Below, piece by piece: positions 1-9,275 of a stretch of 64,000 nt of DNA. The notes beneath the pieces were generated by a model. The model was given only the letters and a program-made list of their open reading frames with translations. It was not told the origin of the DNA and ran no database searches. How positions within the stretch are numbered: position 1 is the first letter of the stretch; every line of letters begins with the position of its first letter. The DNA is from Bosea sp. AS-1 (GTDB lineage Bacteria > Pseudomonadota > Alphaproteobacteria > Rhizobiales > Beijerinckiaceae): positions 1,274,501 to 1,338,500 of the forward strand of contig NZ_CP022372.1 of NCBI RefSeq assembly GCF_002220095.1, written 5' to 3'. Made by a program: the position numbers and the translations under genes.

Positions 1-131
1 GCCGTCTTGGCGGCCGCGCTGCATGATCCGTTGCCGGCATTGCCCAGCCCGGAGTAGAAGGCTGCCACGCCAGCGAGGCCGAGCGCCGCCACGACCCCGA
101 GGGCCAGTCCGATCTTCGTTCCTGACGTCAT
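1..131 (-). CDS. tlpA: Thiol:disulfide interchange protein TlpA, N-terminal fragment
   Basis: Only the first 43 codons are inside the window; the gene runs off the left edge. The start is the ATG ending at 131, preceded by a TGAGGA ribosome site. The fragment shows a short basic N-terminus, one hydrophobic membrane segment (about residues 7-25), then a periplasmic stretch with a single Cys in the context GSCSAAAKT. This matches the N-terminus of membrane-anchored TlpA, a periplasmic thioredoxin-like reductase needed for cytochrome oxidase maturation in rhizobia. The catalytic CxxC domain lies outside the window. Divergent placement beside argH is the usual rhizobial arrangement and supports the call. 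Confidence 0.7.
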   Translation of the reverse strand, partial: MTSGTKIGLALGVVAALGLAGVAAFYSGLGNAGNGSCSAAAKT

Positions 132-161
132 CGCGCGTCCTCAAAAGCAGGAAAGACCGCC

Positions 162-1547
162 GTGAGCAACCGCATGTGGGGTGGGCGTTTCGCCACAGGT
201 CCCGACGCCATCATGGAGGAGATCAACGCCTCCATCGATTTCGACAGGAAGCTCTGGCGCCAGGATATCCGTGGCTCGCTGGCCCATGCCGCCATGCTGG
301 CCGAGACCGGCATCCTGACGAAGGACGACGTTGCGACGATCATCGCCGGTCTCAAGCAGGTCGAGGGCGAGATCGAGAGCGGCGCCTTCACGTTTTCGCG
401 TGCGCTCGAAGACGTCCACATGAACGTCGAATCGAATCTCAAGGACAAGATCGGTCTTGCCGCCGGTCGGCTGCACACCGCCCGCTCGCGCAACGACCAG
501 GTCGCGACCGATATGCGGCTGTGGGTGCGCGACACGCTCGACGAGCTCGACGGCCAGATGGCCGATCTCCAGCTCGCGCTCGCCGAGAAGGCCGAGACCT
601 ATGCCGGCGCGGTGATGCCGGGCTTCACCCATCTGCAGTCGGCGCAGCCTGTCACCTTCGGCCATCATCTCCTCGCCTATGTCGAAATGCTCGGGCGTGA
701 CCGCGGCCGTATCCGCGATGCCCGCGCCCGCCTCAACGAATGCCCGCTCGGCGCCGCCGCGCTCGCCGGCACCTCCTTCCCGATCGACCGGCACATGACG
801 GCGAAGGCGCTCGGCTTCGACCGGCCGACGGCGAATTCGCTCGATTCGGTCTCGGACCGCGATTTCGTGCTGGAGACGCTCTCCACCGCCTCGATCTGCG
901 CCATGCACCTCTCGCGGCTAGCCGAGGAGATCGTGTTGTGGGCGACGCCGCAATTCGGCTTCGTGAAGCTCTCCGATGCCTTCTCGACCGGCTCTTCGAT
1001 CATGCCGCAGAAGCGCAATCCCGATGCGGCCGAGCTGGTGCGCGGCAAGGCAGGCCGGGTGTTCGGCGCGCTGCAGGCGCTGCTGACCATGATGAAAGGC
1101 CTGCCGCTGAGCTATTCCAAGGACATGCAGGAGGACAAGGAAGGCACCTTCGACGCCCTGCAGACGCTGTCGCTCTGCCTCGCCGCCATGGCCGGCATGG
1201 TCCGCGACATGCAGCCCGACCTCAAGGCGATGAAGAAGGCGGCGGGCTTCGGCTATGCCACGGCGACCGATCTCGCCGACTGGCTCGTACGCGTCCTGAA
1301 GATGCCGTTCCGCGACGCGCATCACGTTACCGGCCGGCTCGTCGGCATTGCGTCGGAGAAGAAGGTGGGGCTGGAGAAGCTCTCGCTCGCCGAGATGCAG
1401 GCGGTCGAACCGAAGATCACCGAGGCCGTCTTCGCCGTGCTCGGCGTCGATCAGTCGGTGAAGAGCCGCGTCAGCTATGGCGGCACGGCCCCGGCCAATG
1501 TCCGCAAGCAGGCGCGCCGCTGGCTCAAGCAGCTTGCGAAAGGCTGA
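162..1547 (+). CDS. argH: Argininosuccinate lyase
   Basis: 461 aa. Catalyses the last step of arginine synthesis, argininosuccinate to arginine plus fumarate, in the cytoplasm. Family marks seen: N-terminal WGGRF, the RSRND motif near residue 110, FTHLQ near 155, the mobile signature loop [12 protein letters not shown] near 280, and [10 protein letters not shown], which carries the substrate-contacting Tyr, Lys and Gln. The start is GTG at 162, with AGGAAAG about 7 bases upstream. Only about 30 bp separate it from the divergent tlpA start, so the two promoters must overlap. lptM and lysA follow on the same strand. This is the housekeeping copy; a divergent homologue lies at 53204-54619. Confidence 0.97.
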   Translation: MSNRMWGGRFATGPDAIMEEINASIDFDRKLWRQDIRGSLAHAAMLAETGILTKDDVATIIAGLKQVEGEIESGAFTFSRALEDVHMNVESNLKDKIGLAAGRLHTARSRNDQVATDMRLWVRDTLDELDGQMADLQLALAEKAETYAGAVMPGFTHLQSAQPVTFGHHLLAYVEMLGRDRGRIRDARARLNECPLGAAALAGTSFPIDRHMTAKALGFDRPTANSLDSVSDRDFVLETLSTASICAMHLSRLAEEIVLWATPQFGFVKLSDAFSTGSSIMPQKRNPDAAELVRGKAGRVFGALQALLTMMKGLPLSYSKDMQEDKEGTFDALQTLSLCLAAMAGMVRDMQPDLKAMKKAAGFGYATATDLADWLVRVLKMPFRDAHHVTGRLVGIASEKKVGLEKLSLAEMQAVEPKITEAVFAVLGVDQSVKSRVSYGGTAPANVRKQARRWLKQLAKG

Positions 1548-1628
1548 GGGTCAGGCGGCGGAGAGCCTCGCGCTCCGCCTCATCCTCCGCTACTGTCCCG
1601 CCACGTTCCCTTCGAAGGGCTTGTCTTC

Positions 1629-1910
1629 GTGCTTCCATCTCGCCTGAACTTTGCCCGACTGAAATTCGGCCGAACCCTTCTGGTCGTCGGCCTTCTTGGC
1701 GTGGCGCTCGCGGCCTGCGGGCGCAAGGGGCCGCTCGAGCCGCCCCCGAACGTGACGGGCGCGGTCGACCTTCCCGACAACCAGATCGGCGCGGAGGACG
1801 CGACCGACATGTCGAACTACGGCCAGACCTCGGTGCTGGCGAAGCCGGCCAAGGCGAACAAGGCGATCACCGTGCCGGACAAGCCTTTCCTGCTCGATCC
1901 GCTGATGTAA
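1629..1910 (+). CDS. lptM: Small lipoprotein, LptM (YifL) family
   Basis: 93 aa. A type II signal peptide ends in the lipobox LAAC, followed by GRKGPLEPPP, the hallmark of the LptM/YifL family. LptM helps the outer-membrane LPS translocon LptD-LptE mature (known from enterobacteria; inferred here). The rest of the protein is low-complexity and probably extended in the periplasm. The start is GTG at 1629, with GAAGGG about 9 bases upstream. It sits between argH and lysA, its usual place in alphaproteobacteria, where lptM and lysA are commonly co-transcribed. Confidence 0.88.
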   Translation: MLPSRLNFARLKFGRTLLVVGLLGVALAACGRKGPLEPPPNVTGAVDLPDNQIGAEDATDMSNYGQTSVLAKPAKANKAITVPDKPFLLDPLM

Positions 1911-1966
1911 CGGCTCACCGCCGTCGCTCGTTCAGGTTTCAGTCGGCCTTCCCGGGGTTCGTTCCC

Positions 1967-3256
1967 ATGCATCATTTCGCTTATCGCGACGGCTCGCTCC
2001 ATGCCGAGGGCGTCGATCTCAACCGGATCGCGGCCGAGGTCGGCACGCCGGTCTATGTCTATTCGACGGCGACGATCGAGCGGCACTACAAGCTGTTCGA
2101 GGCGGCGGTGAAGAAGACCGCACCGGCCGGCAAGACCCATGTCTTCTACGCCATGAAGGCGAACGGCAATCTCGGCGTGCTCAAGACGCTGGGCGCGCTC
2201 GGCGCCGGCATCGACACGGTCTCGGAAGGCGAGGTGCGCAAGGCGCTGGCTGCCGGCATCCCGGCCGATCGCATCGTCTTCTCCGGCGTCGGCAAGAGCG
2301 AGGAGGAGCTGCGCTTCGCGGTCGAGGCCGGGATCTATCAGGTCAATATCGAGAGCGAGAGCGAGCTCGACCTGCTCTCGAAGGTTTCCGCCTCGCTCGG
2401 CAAGCGGCAGGAGGCGGTGTTCCGCGTCAATCCCGATATCGGCGCCGGCGGCCACGCCAAGATCACGACCGGCTCCTCCGAGAACAAGTTCGGTGTCTCC
2501 TTCGAGGAGGTCGGGCGGCTCTATTCCCGCGCCGCCAATATGCCGGGCGTGCGGATCATGGGGCTTGCCGTTCATATCGGCAGCCAGATCCGCGAGATCG
2601 ACGCCTTCGAGGCAGCCTATGCCAAGATGGTCGCGCTCGTCGGCGACCTGAAGGGCGAGGGGCATCGCGTCGACCGTCTCGATCTCGGCGGCGGACTCGG
2701 GATCCCCTATGACATCCCCAAGACCTTCGATTACGGGCCGGGGCTGATCGAGGCCTATGCCGAGATGGTCGGACGGGTGACGAAGGGGCTCGATGTCGAG
2801 CTCGGCTTCGAGCCGGGCCGCCTGATCGTCGGCAATGCCGGCATCCTGCTGACGCGGGTGCTGCATCTCAACCCGCGCCCCACCAAGCAGTTCCTGGTCG
2901 TGGACGCGGCGATGAACGATCTGGTGCGGCCGGCGATGTACGAGGCCTATCACGAGATCTGGCCGGTGGCGGAACGCCCTGTCGATGCGCCGAGCGTCGC
3001 CTATGACGTCGTCGGGCCGATCTGCGAATCGGGCGACACCTTCACGACCGGGCGGGCTCTGCCACAATTGAAGCAGGGCGACCTCGTCGCCTTCATGACC
3101 GCCGGCGCCTATGGCGCCTCGATGTCCTCGACCTACAACCAGCGCCTGCTGGTCGCCGAGGTGATGGTCAAGGGCGACCAGTACGCCGTCACGCGCCCGC
3201 GCCAGAGCTATGAGGAGCTGATCGGGCTGGACCGCGCCCCGGCCTGGCTGGGCTGA
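1967..3256 (+). CDS. lysA: Diaminopimelate decarboxylase
   Basis: 429 aa, normal length. A PLP enzyme that decarboxylates meso-diaminopimelate to L-lysine. The PLP lysine is K64 in YAMKANGN. Other fold III signatures are present: HIGSQI, the glycine loop LGGGLGIPY, the EPGR phosphate-binding motif, and the CESGD substrate motif contributed across the dimer. The start is ATG 1967 (MHHFAYRDG). It lies 56 bp after lptM and is likely co-transcribed with it. No terminator is evident after the stop. Confidence 0.97.
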   Translation: MHHFAYRDGSLHAEGVDLNRIAAEVGTPVYVYSTATIERHYKLFEAAVKKTAPAGKTHVFYAMKANGNLGVLKTLGALGAGIDTVSEGEVRKALAAGIPADRIVFSGVGKSEEELRFAVEAGIYQVNIESESELDLLSKVSASLGKRQEAVFRVNPDIGAGGHAKITTGSSENKFGVSFEEVGRLYSRAANMPGVRIMGLAVHIGSQIREIDAFEAAYAKMVALVGDLKGEGHRVDRLDLGGGLGIPYDIPKTFDYGPGLIEAYAEMVGRVTKGLDVELGFEPGRLIVGNAGILLTRVLHLNPRPTKQFLVVDAAMNDLVRPAMYEAYHEIWPVAERPVDAPSVAYDVVGPICESGDTFTTGRALPQLKQGDLVAFMTAGAYGASMSSTYNQRLLVAEVMVKGDQYAVTRPRQSYEELIGLDRAPAWLG

Positions 3257-3391
3257 GCGGACGGAAACCGTTCACGAAACGTCGAGCGCGGTGCAAAGGC
3301 CCGTCCGAGGACTGGCAATGCCACATTCCCGTGTTAGCCTGATTGGGTCAGGCGATTTCAGACGGAAATGGGGGCTGCCCGGAGCGATGGC

Positions 3392-6085
3392 ATGAACGAG
3401 GCAGAGCGCCGCAAGGCGCCCGACACGATGGACGGCATCCGGCAACGGCTCAGCCGTCTCGCGCTGGCCTCGCGGGTTTCGCTCGGCTGGGAACGGCTCT
3501 GGCCGCGGTTCTGGCTGCCGCTCGGCACCGTTCTCGCCTTCCTCGCCCTGTCCTGGTTCGGCCTGTGGACGCATCTGCCGTGGTACGGGCGGATCGTCGG
3601 CGTCCTCGTCTTCGCCGCTGCCTTCCTCGCCAGCCTCTGGCATGTCGCCCGCGTGGTGCTGCCGACGCATCGGGATGCGCTGATCCGGCTCGACCGCTCC
3701 TTCGCCGGCGGACATCGGCCCGCCTCGGCACTGGAGGACAGCCTCGCCGTCGGCTCGTCCGACCCCGTCTCGCAGGCGTTGTGGAAGCTGCACGTCGAGC
3801 GTCAGAGCCGGCAGGTCGCGGCGCTCAAGGTCGAATTGCCGCACCCGCTGATGGCGGTTCGCGACCGGCGGGCGCTGCGCGCCGTGCCCTTGCTCGCGGC
3901 CATCGCCGCCTTTTTCGTCGCGGGGCCGGAGGCGACGCAGCGCCTCTCCGCCGCCTTCGACTGGCAGGGACCACCCGGCTCCTCGCCCTCGACCCGCATC
4001 GATGCCTGGATCGATCCGCCGGCCTATACCCGCTTGCCGCCGATCCTGATCGACTTCGCCAAGCTCGCGAGCCCCAATCTCAGCGCGCCGGAGAAGTCGA
4101 CCATCGTCGTGCGCGTCGCCGGCAAGGCGAATATGGACGTGGTCACCACCGGCAAGCTCGAGACCAAGCCGAACGAAGCCAAGGACGGCGAGGCGGGCAA
4201 GGCCGAGCCGGCGCGGCAGCCACAGGGCAGCGACCCGCAGCAGGCCGTGCTGGAGAAGCGCTATATCCTCGCCGGCAACGGCACGCTGAGGCTCACCGGC
4301 AGTGGCGCGCCCGGCACGACGCTCAACATCACCGCCATTCCCGACCAGCCGCCGACCATCGCCTTCACCGATCCGCCCAAGCCGGTCGTTGGCGGGCAAT
4401 CCGGTGGGCTGAGCCTCAGCTACAAGGCAAAGGATGATTACGGGCTGGCCTCGATCGAGGTCGGCGTTTCGCGCCCCGATGCCGCGACGGGCGGGCGCTC
4501 GCTGGTCGAGCCGCCGAAGCAGAACCTTGCCGTTCCGTCCTCCGCCACGGGCGAGGAGGAGCTGAAGGGCACCGTCGACTTCTCGGCGCATCCTTGGGCG
4601 GGTGCCAAGGTCCGCATGGTGCTGATCGCCAAGGATGAGGCGGGGCAGGAGGGCCGCAGCCAGCCGATCGAGGTCGTGCTGCCGCAGCGCACTTTCACCA
4701 ATCCGCTGGCCAAGGCCCTGGTCGAGCAGCGGCGCAAGCTCGTGATGAATGTCGATGACCGCTCCAAGGTGCAGCTCGCCATGGATGCGCTGATGATCGA
4801 GCCCGAGCTCTTCATGAAGGAGATGGGCACCTATCTCGGCATGCGCATGCTGACCGAGCGGCTGCGCAAATCCGACAGTGACGACGAGTTGCGCGAGGTT
4901 TCCGAGCTGATGTGGGCGATGGCGCTGCAGCTCGAGGACGGCGATATGTCCGATGCCGAGCGGGCGCTCCGGCAGGCGCAGGAGAATCTGCAGCAGGCGC
5001 TGGAACGCGGCGCATCCGAGGAGGAGATCAAGAAGCTCACCGAGGAGATGCGGCGGGCGATGGACAACTACATGCGCCAGCTCGCCGAGCAGATGATGCG
5101 CCAGCAGCAGAATGGCGAGCAGAACCAGGCGCAATTGCCGGAGAATTTCCGGACGGTGACGCCGCGCGACCTGCAGAACATGCTCGACCGCATCGAGGAG
5201 CTGTCCCGGCGCGGCGACATGGCCGAGGCGCAGCGTTTGATGGAAGAGCTCAACCGGATGCTCAACAATCTGCAGATGGCGCGCCCTGGACAGGGCGATC
5301 CGCGCCAGAACCAGATGAACCAGGCGCTGGGCGATCTCGACCGGATGACGCGCGACCAGCAGAACCTGCGCGACCAGACCTACCAGAACGAGCGCAACCG
5401 GGCCGAGCGTGGCCAGCGCCCCGGCCAGCAGCAGGCGCGACCGGGCCAGCGCGGCCAGCAAGGCCAACAGGGGCAGCGTGGCCAACGTGGGCAGCAGCCC
5501 GGCCAGCAACCCGGCGACCAGGGTGAGAACGGCGAAGGCGGCGAGGGCATGCAGGGCCAGAACGGGCAGGGGCAGGGCCTCTCCCAGCGCCAGCAGGCCC
5601 TGCGCGAGCGGCTGCAGGATCTGCAGCGGCGGATGCGCGGCATGGGCGCGCCGCAGAATGGCGAACTCGACGAGGCCGAGGAGGCGATGCGCGAGGCCGA
5701 GAAGCAGCTCGGCCAGGGCAATGGCGACGAGGCGCTCGATGCGCAGGGCAAGGCGATCGACGCGCTGCGCCGCGGCGGCCAGAACCTCGCCCAGCAGATG
5801 CAGGGCCAGCCCGGCGAGGGCGAAGGCACCGAGAACGCCTATGGCGAGCCCGACGGGCGCCAGCAGGGTCGGCCCTCCGGCCAGCAGCGCGGTAGCGAGG
5901 ATCCACTCGGCCGTCCGCAGCGCCAGCGCGACTGGGCCGACGGCCGTGTGAAGGTGCCCGGCGCCGACGAGAGCGCGACGCAGCGGGCACGGCGTATCCT
6001 GGAGGAGCTGCGCAAGCGCCTTGGCGATCCGCTGAGGCCGCAGGAGGAGCTGGACTATCTGGAGCGGCTGCTCCGGCGGAACTGA
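3392..6085 (+). CDS. TIGR02302 (DUF4175) family membrane-anchored protein
   Basis: 897 aa. The N-terminal 90 residues contain two membrane helices (about 41-60 and 66-90), with another hydrophobic stretch near 165. A beta-rich middle domain follows, then a long alpha-helical, strongly Gln-, Glu- and Gly-rich region (about 430-800) with repeated GQRGQQGQ-like runs. This layout and length match the TIGR02302/DUF4175 family found next to lysA in Hyphomicrobiales; the molecular function is unknown. ATG 3392 is preferred because GGAG lies 7 bases upstream; an in-frame ATG at 3368 would add 8 residues. It converges on the exporter gene at 6094 with 8 bp between stops. Confidence 0.85.
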   Translation: MNEAERRKAPDTMDGIRQRLSRLALASRVSLGWERLWPRFWLPLGTVLAFLALSWFGLWTHLPWYGRIVGVLVFAAAFLASLWHVARVVLPTHRDALIRLDRSFAGGHRPASALEDSLAVGSSDPVSQALWKLHVERQSRQVAALKVELPHPLMAVRDRRALRAVPLLAAIAAFFVAGPEATQRLSAAFDWQGPPGSSPSTRIDAWIDPPAYTRLPPILIDFAKLASPNLSAPEKSTIVVRVAGKANMDVVTTGKLETKPNEAKDGEAGKAEPARQPQGSDPQQAVLEKRYILAGNGTLRLTGSGAPGTTLNITAIPDQPPTIAFTDPPKPVVGGQSGGLSLSYKAKDDYGLASIEVGVSRPDAATGGRSLVEPPKQNLAVPSSATGEEELKGTVDFSAHPWAGAKVRMVLIAKDEAGQEGRSQPIEVVLPQRTFTNPLAKALVEQRRKLVMNVDDRSKVQLAMDALMIEPELFMKEMGTYLGMRMLTERLRKSDSDDELREVSELMWAMALQLEDGDMSDAERALRQAQENLQQALERGASEEEIKKLTEEMRRAMDNYMRQLAEQMMRQQQNGEQNQAQLPENFRTVTPRDLQNMLDRIEELSRRGDMAEAQRLMEELNRMLNNLQMARPGQGDPRQNQMNQALGDLDRMTRDQQNLRDQTYQNERNRAERGQRPGQQQARPGQRGQQGQQGQRGQRGQQPGQQPGDQGENGEGGEGMQGQNGQGQGLSQRQQALRERLQDLQRRMRGMGAPQNGELDEAEEAMREAEKQLGQGNGDEALDAQGKAIDALRRGGQNLAQQMQGQPGEGEGTENAYGEPDGRQQGRPSGQQRGSEDPLGRPQRQRDWADGRVKVPGADESATQRARRILEELRKRLGDPLRPQEELDYLERLLRRN

Positions 6086-6093
6086 AGTGGGGT

Positions 6094-6951
6094 TCAGCCC
6101 TTCCGGCCGCCGGCGCTCGCGACCAGCGCGCCCACGACGATGAGCGCGCAGGAAGCTGCCAGCAGCCAACTCGCCTGGGCGTAACCGAAGAGCACCAGGA
6201 TCAGCGTCGAGAGCACCGGTGCTGCATAGGAGGCGACGCCGAGCAGGGCGACATCGCCGCGCTTCATGCCGATGTCCCAGACCACGAAGGCAAGGCCGAT
6301 CGAGCCGAGGCCGAGGCCGAGCACGCCGGCCCATTCCACCGCCGTCAGTGACCAGAGCGTCGTCTCGAAAGCGAAATGGCAGGCGAGCGCCGGAACGGCA
6401 CAGCCCAGCATGGTGAGGCTGAGGCTTTCAGAAGGCACGTCGGCAAAGCGGCGCGAGACCACCGAGTAGCTCGCCCAGACGAAGGCGCCGAGCGCCGCAA
6501 GCAAGTGACCGAAAGCGAGCCCGCCGCCGCTGCCGAGTCCACCGGAGACGAGGAGGCCCGTCGCGACAAGGCCGATGAGGGCCCCGACGAGATGGCGCGC
6601 CTTCAGCCCGCCGCCCGGCAGCAGCGCGGCGAAGAGGACGATCAGCAGCGGCCAGAGGTAATGGATCAGGTTCGCCTCGGCGGGCGGCGCCGTCTTCACG
6701 GCGGCATAATAGAGCGCGGTGTCGCCGAAGGGGCCGTAGAGTCCAAGCGCGAAGGAGGCCGGCGTCGGCCTGACCCGGCTGAGCTCGCCGCGCAGCGCCG
6801 TGATGGCGAGGATCAGCAGGCCGCCGATGATGAAGGTCATGGCGACGAGCTGGAAGGGCGGCACCCGCCCCGACATCGCCGTGAACAGCGCCAATGTCGA
6901 CCAGAGCAGGATGGCGCAGAAGCCGATGAGGGTGGCGGTGCGGGAGGTCAT
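6094..6951 (-). CDS. DMT-family exporter, YddG-like
   Basis: 285 aa with about ten hydrophobic helices in two EamA-type repeats. NLIHYLWPLLIVLFAALL in the first half and GLAFVVWDIGMKRGDVALL followed by SYAAPVLSTL in the second resemble YddG, an aromatic amino acid and drug/metabolite exporter of the inner membrane. Substrate is not predictable from sequence. The start is ATG 6951. The gene is monocistronic, convergent with the DUF4175 gene and divergent from the MFS gene at 7226. Confidence 0.85.
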   Translation of the reverse strand: MTSRTATLIGFCAILLWSTLALFTAMSGRVPPFQLVAMTFIIGGLLILAITALRGELSRVRPTPASFALGLYGPFGDTALYYAAVKTAPPAEANLIHYLWPLLIVLFAALLPGGGLKARHLVGALIGLVATGLLVSGGLGSGGGLAFGHLLAALGAFVWASYSVVSRRFADVPSESLSLTMLGCAVPALACHFAFETTLWSLTAVEWAGVLGLGLGSIGLAFVVWDIGMKRGDVALLGVASYAAPVLSTLILVLFGYAQASWLLAASCALIVVGALVASAGGRKG

Positions 6952-6982
6952 GGTCGCTCGTCGGCCTGGACTGATCTGCGCT

Positions 6983-7024
6983 TAGATCATCGTGCGTCCA
7001 TTCGGACGCGATAACGATGATCTA
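6983..7024. repeat. Structured intergenic palindrome (nested inverted repeat)
   Basis: Outer 11-bp arms, TAGATCATCGT at 6983-6993 and ACGATGATCTA at 7014-7024, are exact complements. They enclose inner 6-bp arms, GCGTCC at 6994-6999 and GGACGC at 7004-7009, with loop ATTC and a 4-base GATA bulge. It lies between the divergent YddG-like and MFS genes. It looks like one of the interspersed palindromic elements common in Hyphomicrobiales genomes; only one copy was seen in this window. Confidence 0.75.
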
Positions 7025-7050
7025 TCTCAGTGTTGGCGCATCGGATCTTT

Positions 7051-7075
7051 CCGAAAAGTGGAAGCCACTTTTCGG
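7051..7075. repeat. Perfect 11-bp hairpin in the same intergenic element
   Basis: CCGAAAAGTGG (7051-7061) and CCACTTTTCGG (7065-7075) pair perfectly around the loop AAG. It starts 26 bp after the nested palindrome at 6983-7024 and is probably part of the same element. No T-run follows on either strand, so a classic terminator role is doubtful. Confidence 0.75.
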
Positions 7076-7225
7076 TCCGACGCTCTAGCAGTTTCTGCGA
7101 TGAATGCCAGCCGCGCCTTTGGATCGAGAAATCGTGCTTTTTGCACTGCAACTCGGCATGGCAGCCATGGGCGCCATGCTTCGGGGCCCGTTGACGCTGA
7201 GGCCGGCTCGCATCATGCGTCTGGT

Positions 7226-8428
7226 ATGACAACCGTTCCGATGCCGTCCGTCGCGCGCCGTCCGCTGATGCCGGTTCTGGCTGCGCTCAGTCTCGCCCAT
7301 CTGCTGAACGACCTCGTCCAGTCGATGATCCCGGCGCTGTATCCGCTGATCAAGGATACCTACCAGCTCGACTTCATGCAGATCGGCTTCATCACGTTGG
7401 CCTTCCAGGTGACGTCGTCGCTGCTGCAGCCGCTGCTCGGCTATGTCACCGACCGCAGGCCATGGCCCTATGCGATGGTCGCCGGCATGTGCTCGACGTT
7501 GACGGGGCTGTTGCTGCTTTCCTTCGCGCACAGCTACGCGGTGGTGCTGCTCGCGGCGGGGCTGATCGGCCTCGGCTCGGCGGTGTTCCATCCCGAGGCG
7601 ACGCGCATGGCACGCCATGCCGCTGCCGGGCGGCAGGGGCTGGCGCAGGGCGTGTTCCAGGTCGGCGGTCATGTCGGTTACGCGGTCGGCCCGTTGCTGG
7701 CGGCGATCGTCGTGGTGCCGCGCGGGCAGGAGAGCCTGTCCTGGTTCTCGCTGGTCGTGCTGCTGGCGATGGGGCTGATGGGCTGGATCGGCGCCCGTTA
7801 CGCGGCGATGCGGCGCGAGCAGAAATCCTCGAAGGAGCATGTCGAGGAGGTGGCGAGCCACGGCCTGCCGCGCGGGCGCATCCTGCTGGCGATGACGATC
7901 CTGATCGTGCTGCTGATCTCGAAGAACGGCTACACCGCCGCCTTCACCTCCTATTACACCTTCTATCTGATCCAGCGCTTCGGCGTGGAGGTGCAGCTCT
8001 CGCAGATCATGCTGTTCCTCTACCTCGTGGTCGGCGCCATCGGGGTCATCCTCGGCGGCATGATCGGCGACAAGATCGGTCGGGATCGGGTGATCTGGCT
8101 CTCGATCCTGGGTTCGCTGCCCTTCGCGCTGGTGCTGCCCTATGCCGATCTGTTCTGGACCGGGGTGCTCAGCGTCATCGTCAGCTTCATCATGGCGAGC
8201 GCCTTCTCGGCGATCCTGATCTATGCCATCGACCTCGTGCCGCACCGCATCGGCCTCGTCGGCGGGTTGTTCTACGGCCTGTCCTTCGGCCTCGGCGGCG
8301 TGGCGGCGGCGGCCATCGGCGCGCTCGCCGACCAGGTCGGCATCATCCAGGTGTTCAAGCTCTGCGCCTGGCTGCCGGCCCTGGGGCTTCTGACCTTCCT
8401 GCTGCCGAAGAGCGCGAAGCGGGTCTGA
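7226..8428 (+). CDS. MFS transporter, fosmidomycin-resistance (Fsr) type
   Basis: 400 aa with the twelve-helix pattern of the major facilitator superfamily. LLNDLVQSMIPALYPLIKD in the first helix region, a TDRRPWPY loop after helix 2, and GSAVFHPEATRMA are characteristic of the Fsr family of inner-membrane efflux pumps. The first reliable start is ATG 7226; no good ribosome site is visible, and the upstream in-frame region runs through the intergenic palindromes, so it is not coding. Transcription ends at the hairpin at 8451-8475, shared with phaB. Confidence 0.88.
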   Translation: MTTVPMPSVARRPLMPVLAALSLAHLLNDLVQSMIPALYPLIKDTYQLDFMQIGFITLAFQVTSSLLQPLLGYVTDRRPWPYAMVAGMCSTLTGLLLLSFAHSYAVVLLAAGLIGLGSAVFHPEATRMARHAAAGRQGLAQGVFQVGGHVGYAVGPLLAAIVVVPRGQESLSWFSLVVLLAMGLMGWIGARYAAMRREQKSSKEHVEEVASHGLPRGRILLAMTILIVLLISKNGYTAAFTSYYTFYLIQRFGVEVQLSQIMLFLYLVVGAIGVILGGMIGDKIGRDRVIWLSILGSLPFALVLPYADLFWTGVLSVIVSFIMASAFSAILIYAIDLVPHRIGLVGGLFYGLSFGLGGVAAAAIGALADQVGIIQVFKLCAWLPALGLLTFLLPKSAKRV

Positions 8429-8450
8429 GCGGCGTTGCCGGTCCATGAAA

Positions 8451-8475
8451 AAGGCCGCGGCGATGCCGCGGCCTT
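8451..8475. terminator. Bidirectional terminator between the MFS gene and phaB
   Basis: AAGGCCGCGGC (8451-8461) and GCCGCGGCCTT (8465-8475) form a perfect 11-bp stem with a GAT loop. A short A-run lies on the left, which is a T-run for leftward transcripts, and TTGT lies on the right. It sits between two convergent stop codons. Confidence 0.85.
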
Positions 8476-8505
8476 GTCGTTGATCCCGCATCTGGTCGCG
8501 GCGGT

Positions 8506-9231
8506 TCAGGCCATGTACTGGCCGCCATTGGCGGAGAGGGTCGAGCCGGTGATGAAGCCCGCATCCTGGCCGGCCAGGAACACCACGGCGCGGGCGATCT
8601 CCTCCGGCTCGCCGAGGCGCCCGACCGGGATATGCGGCAGGATCGACTTCTCGACCACGGCCGGGTCGATCGCCTTGACCATCTCGGTCGCGATGTAGCC
8701 GGGGCAGATCGCGTTGACCGTGATGCCGGCGCGCGCGCCCTCCTGCGCCAGCGCCTTGACGAAGCCGATGTCGCCGGCCTTGGCGGCGGAATAGTTGACC
8801 TGGCCCATCTGGCCCTTCTGGCCGTTGATCGACGAAATGCAGATGACGCGGCCGAACTTGCGGGCGCGCATGCCCTCCCAGACCGGGCGGGTCATGTTGA
8901 AGAGCGAGTTGAGGTTGGTGTTGATGACCGCGTTCCACTGATCCTTGGTCATCTTGTGGAACATGCCGTCGCGCGTGATGCCGGCATTGTTGACCAGCAC
9001 GTCGACCGGCCCGAGCTCGGCCTCGACCTTGGCGATGCCGGCGACGCAGGCATCGTAGTCGGAAACGTCCCATTTATGGACCGAGACGCCCGTCTCGGCC
9101 TTGAACTTGGCGGCGGCTTCGTCATTGCCGGCGTAGTTGGCCGCGACCTTGTAGCCGGCCTCCTTCAAGGCCTTGCAGATCGCCGCGCCGATACCGCGCG
9201 TTCCCCCTGTAACCAGCGCCACCTTCGTCAT
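8506..9231 (-). CDS. phaB: Acetoacetyl-CoA reductase (NADPH)
   Basis: 241 aa short-chain dehydrogenase. Reduces acetoacetyl-CoA to (R)-3-hydroxybutyryl-CoA for polyhydroxybutyrate synthesis. The NADP-binding GGTRGIG is at residues 9-15, the NNAG motif at 81-84, and catalytic S134, Y147 and K151 are in place (YSAAK). The PhaB-type SINGQKGQMGQVNYSAAK segment separates it from FabG. It is the last gene of a leftward phaA-DUF1737-phaB group. The start is ATG 9231, preceded by GAGGGA. Confidence 0.95.
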   Translation of the reverse strand: MTKVALVTGGTRGIGAAICKALKEAGYKVAANYAGNDEAAAKFKAETGVSVHKWDVSDYDACVAGIAKVEAELGPVDVLVNNAGITRDGMFHKMTKDQWNAVINTNLNSLFNMTRPVWEGMRARKFGRVICISSINGQKGQMGQVNYSAAKAGDIGFVKALAQEGARAGITVNAICPGYIATEMVKAIDPAVVEKSILPHIPVGRLGEPEEIARAVVFLAGQDAGFITGSTLSANGGQYMA

Positions 9232-9275
9232 AGCCAGTCTCCCTCTTGGTGAAGTCCCCGGCAGCTTTGCCGCCG

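Noticed and set aside
3272..6334. A 1020-codon open frame antisense to the DUF4175 gene
   Set aside because: It is the mirror of the Gln/Glu-rich sense gene: CAG/GAG codons read as CTG/CTC on the other strand, giving a Leu-rich translation without ribosome site or family match.
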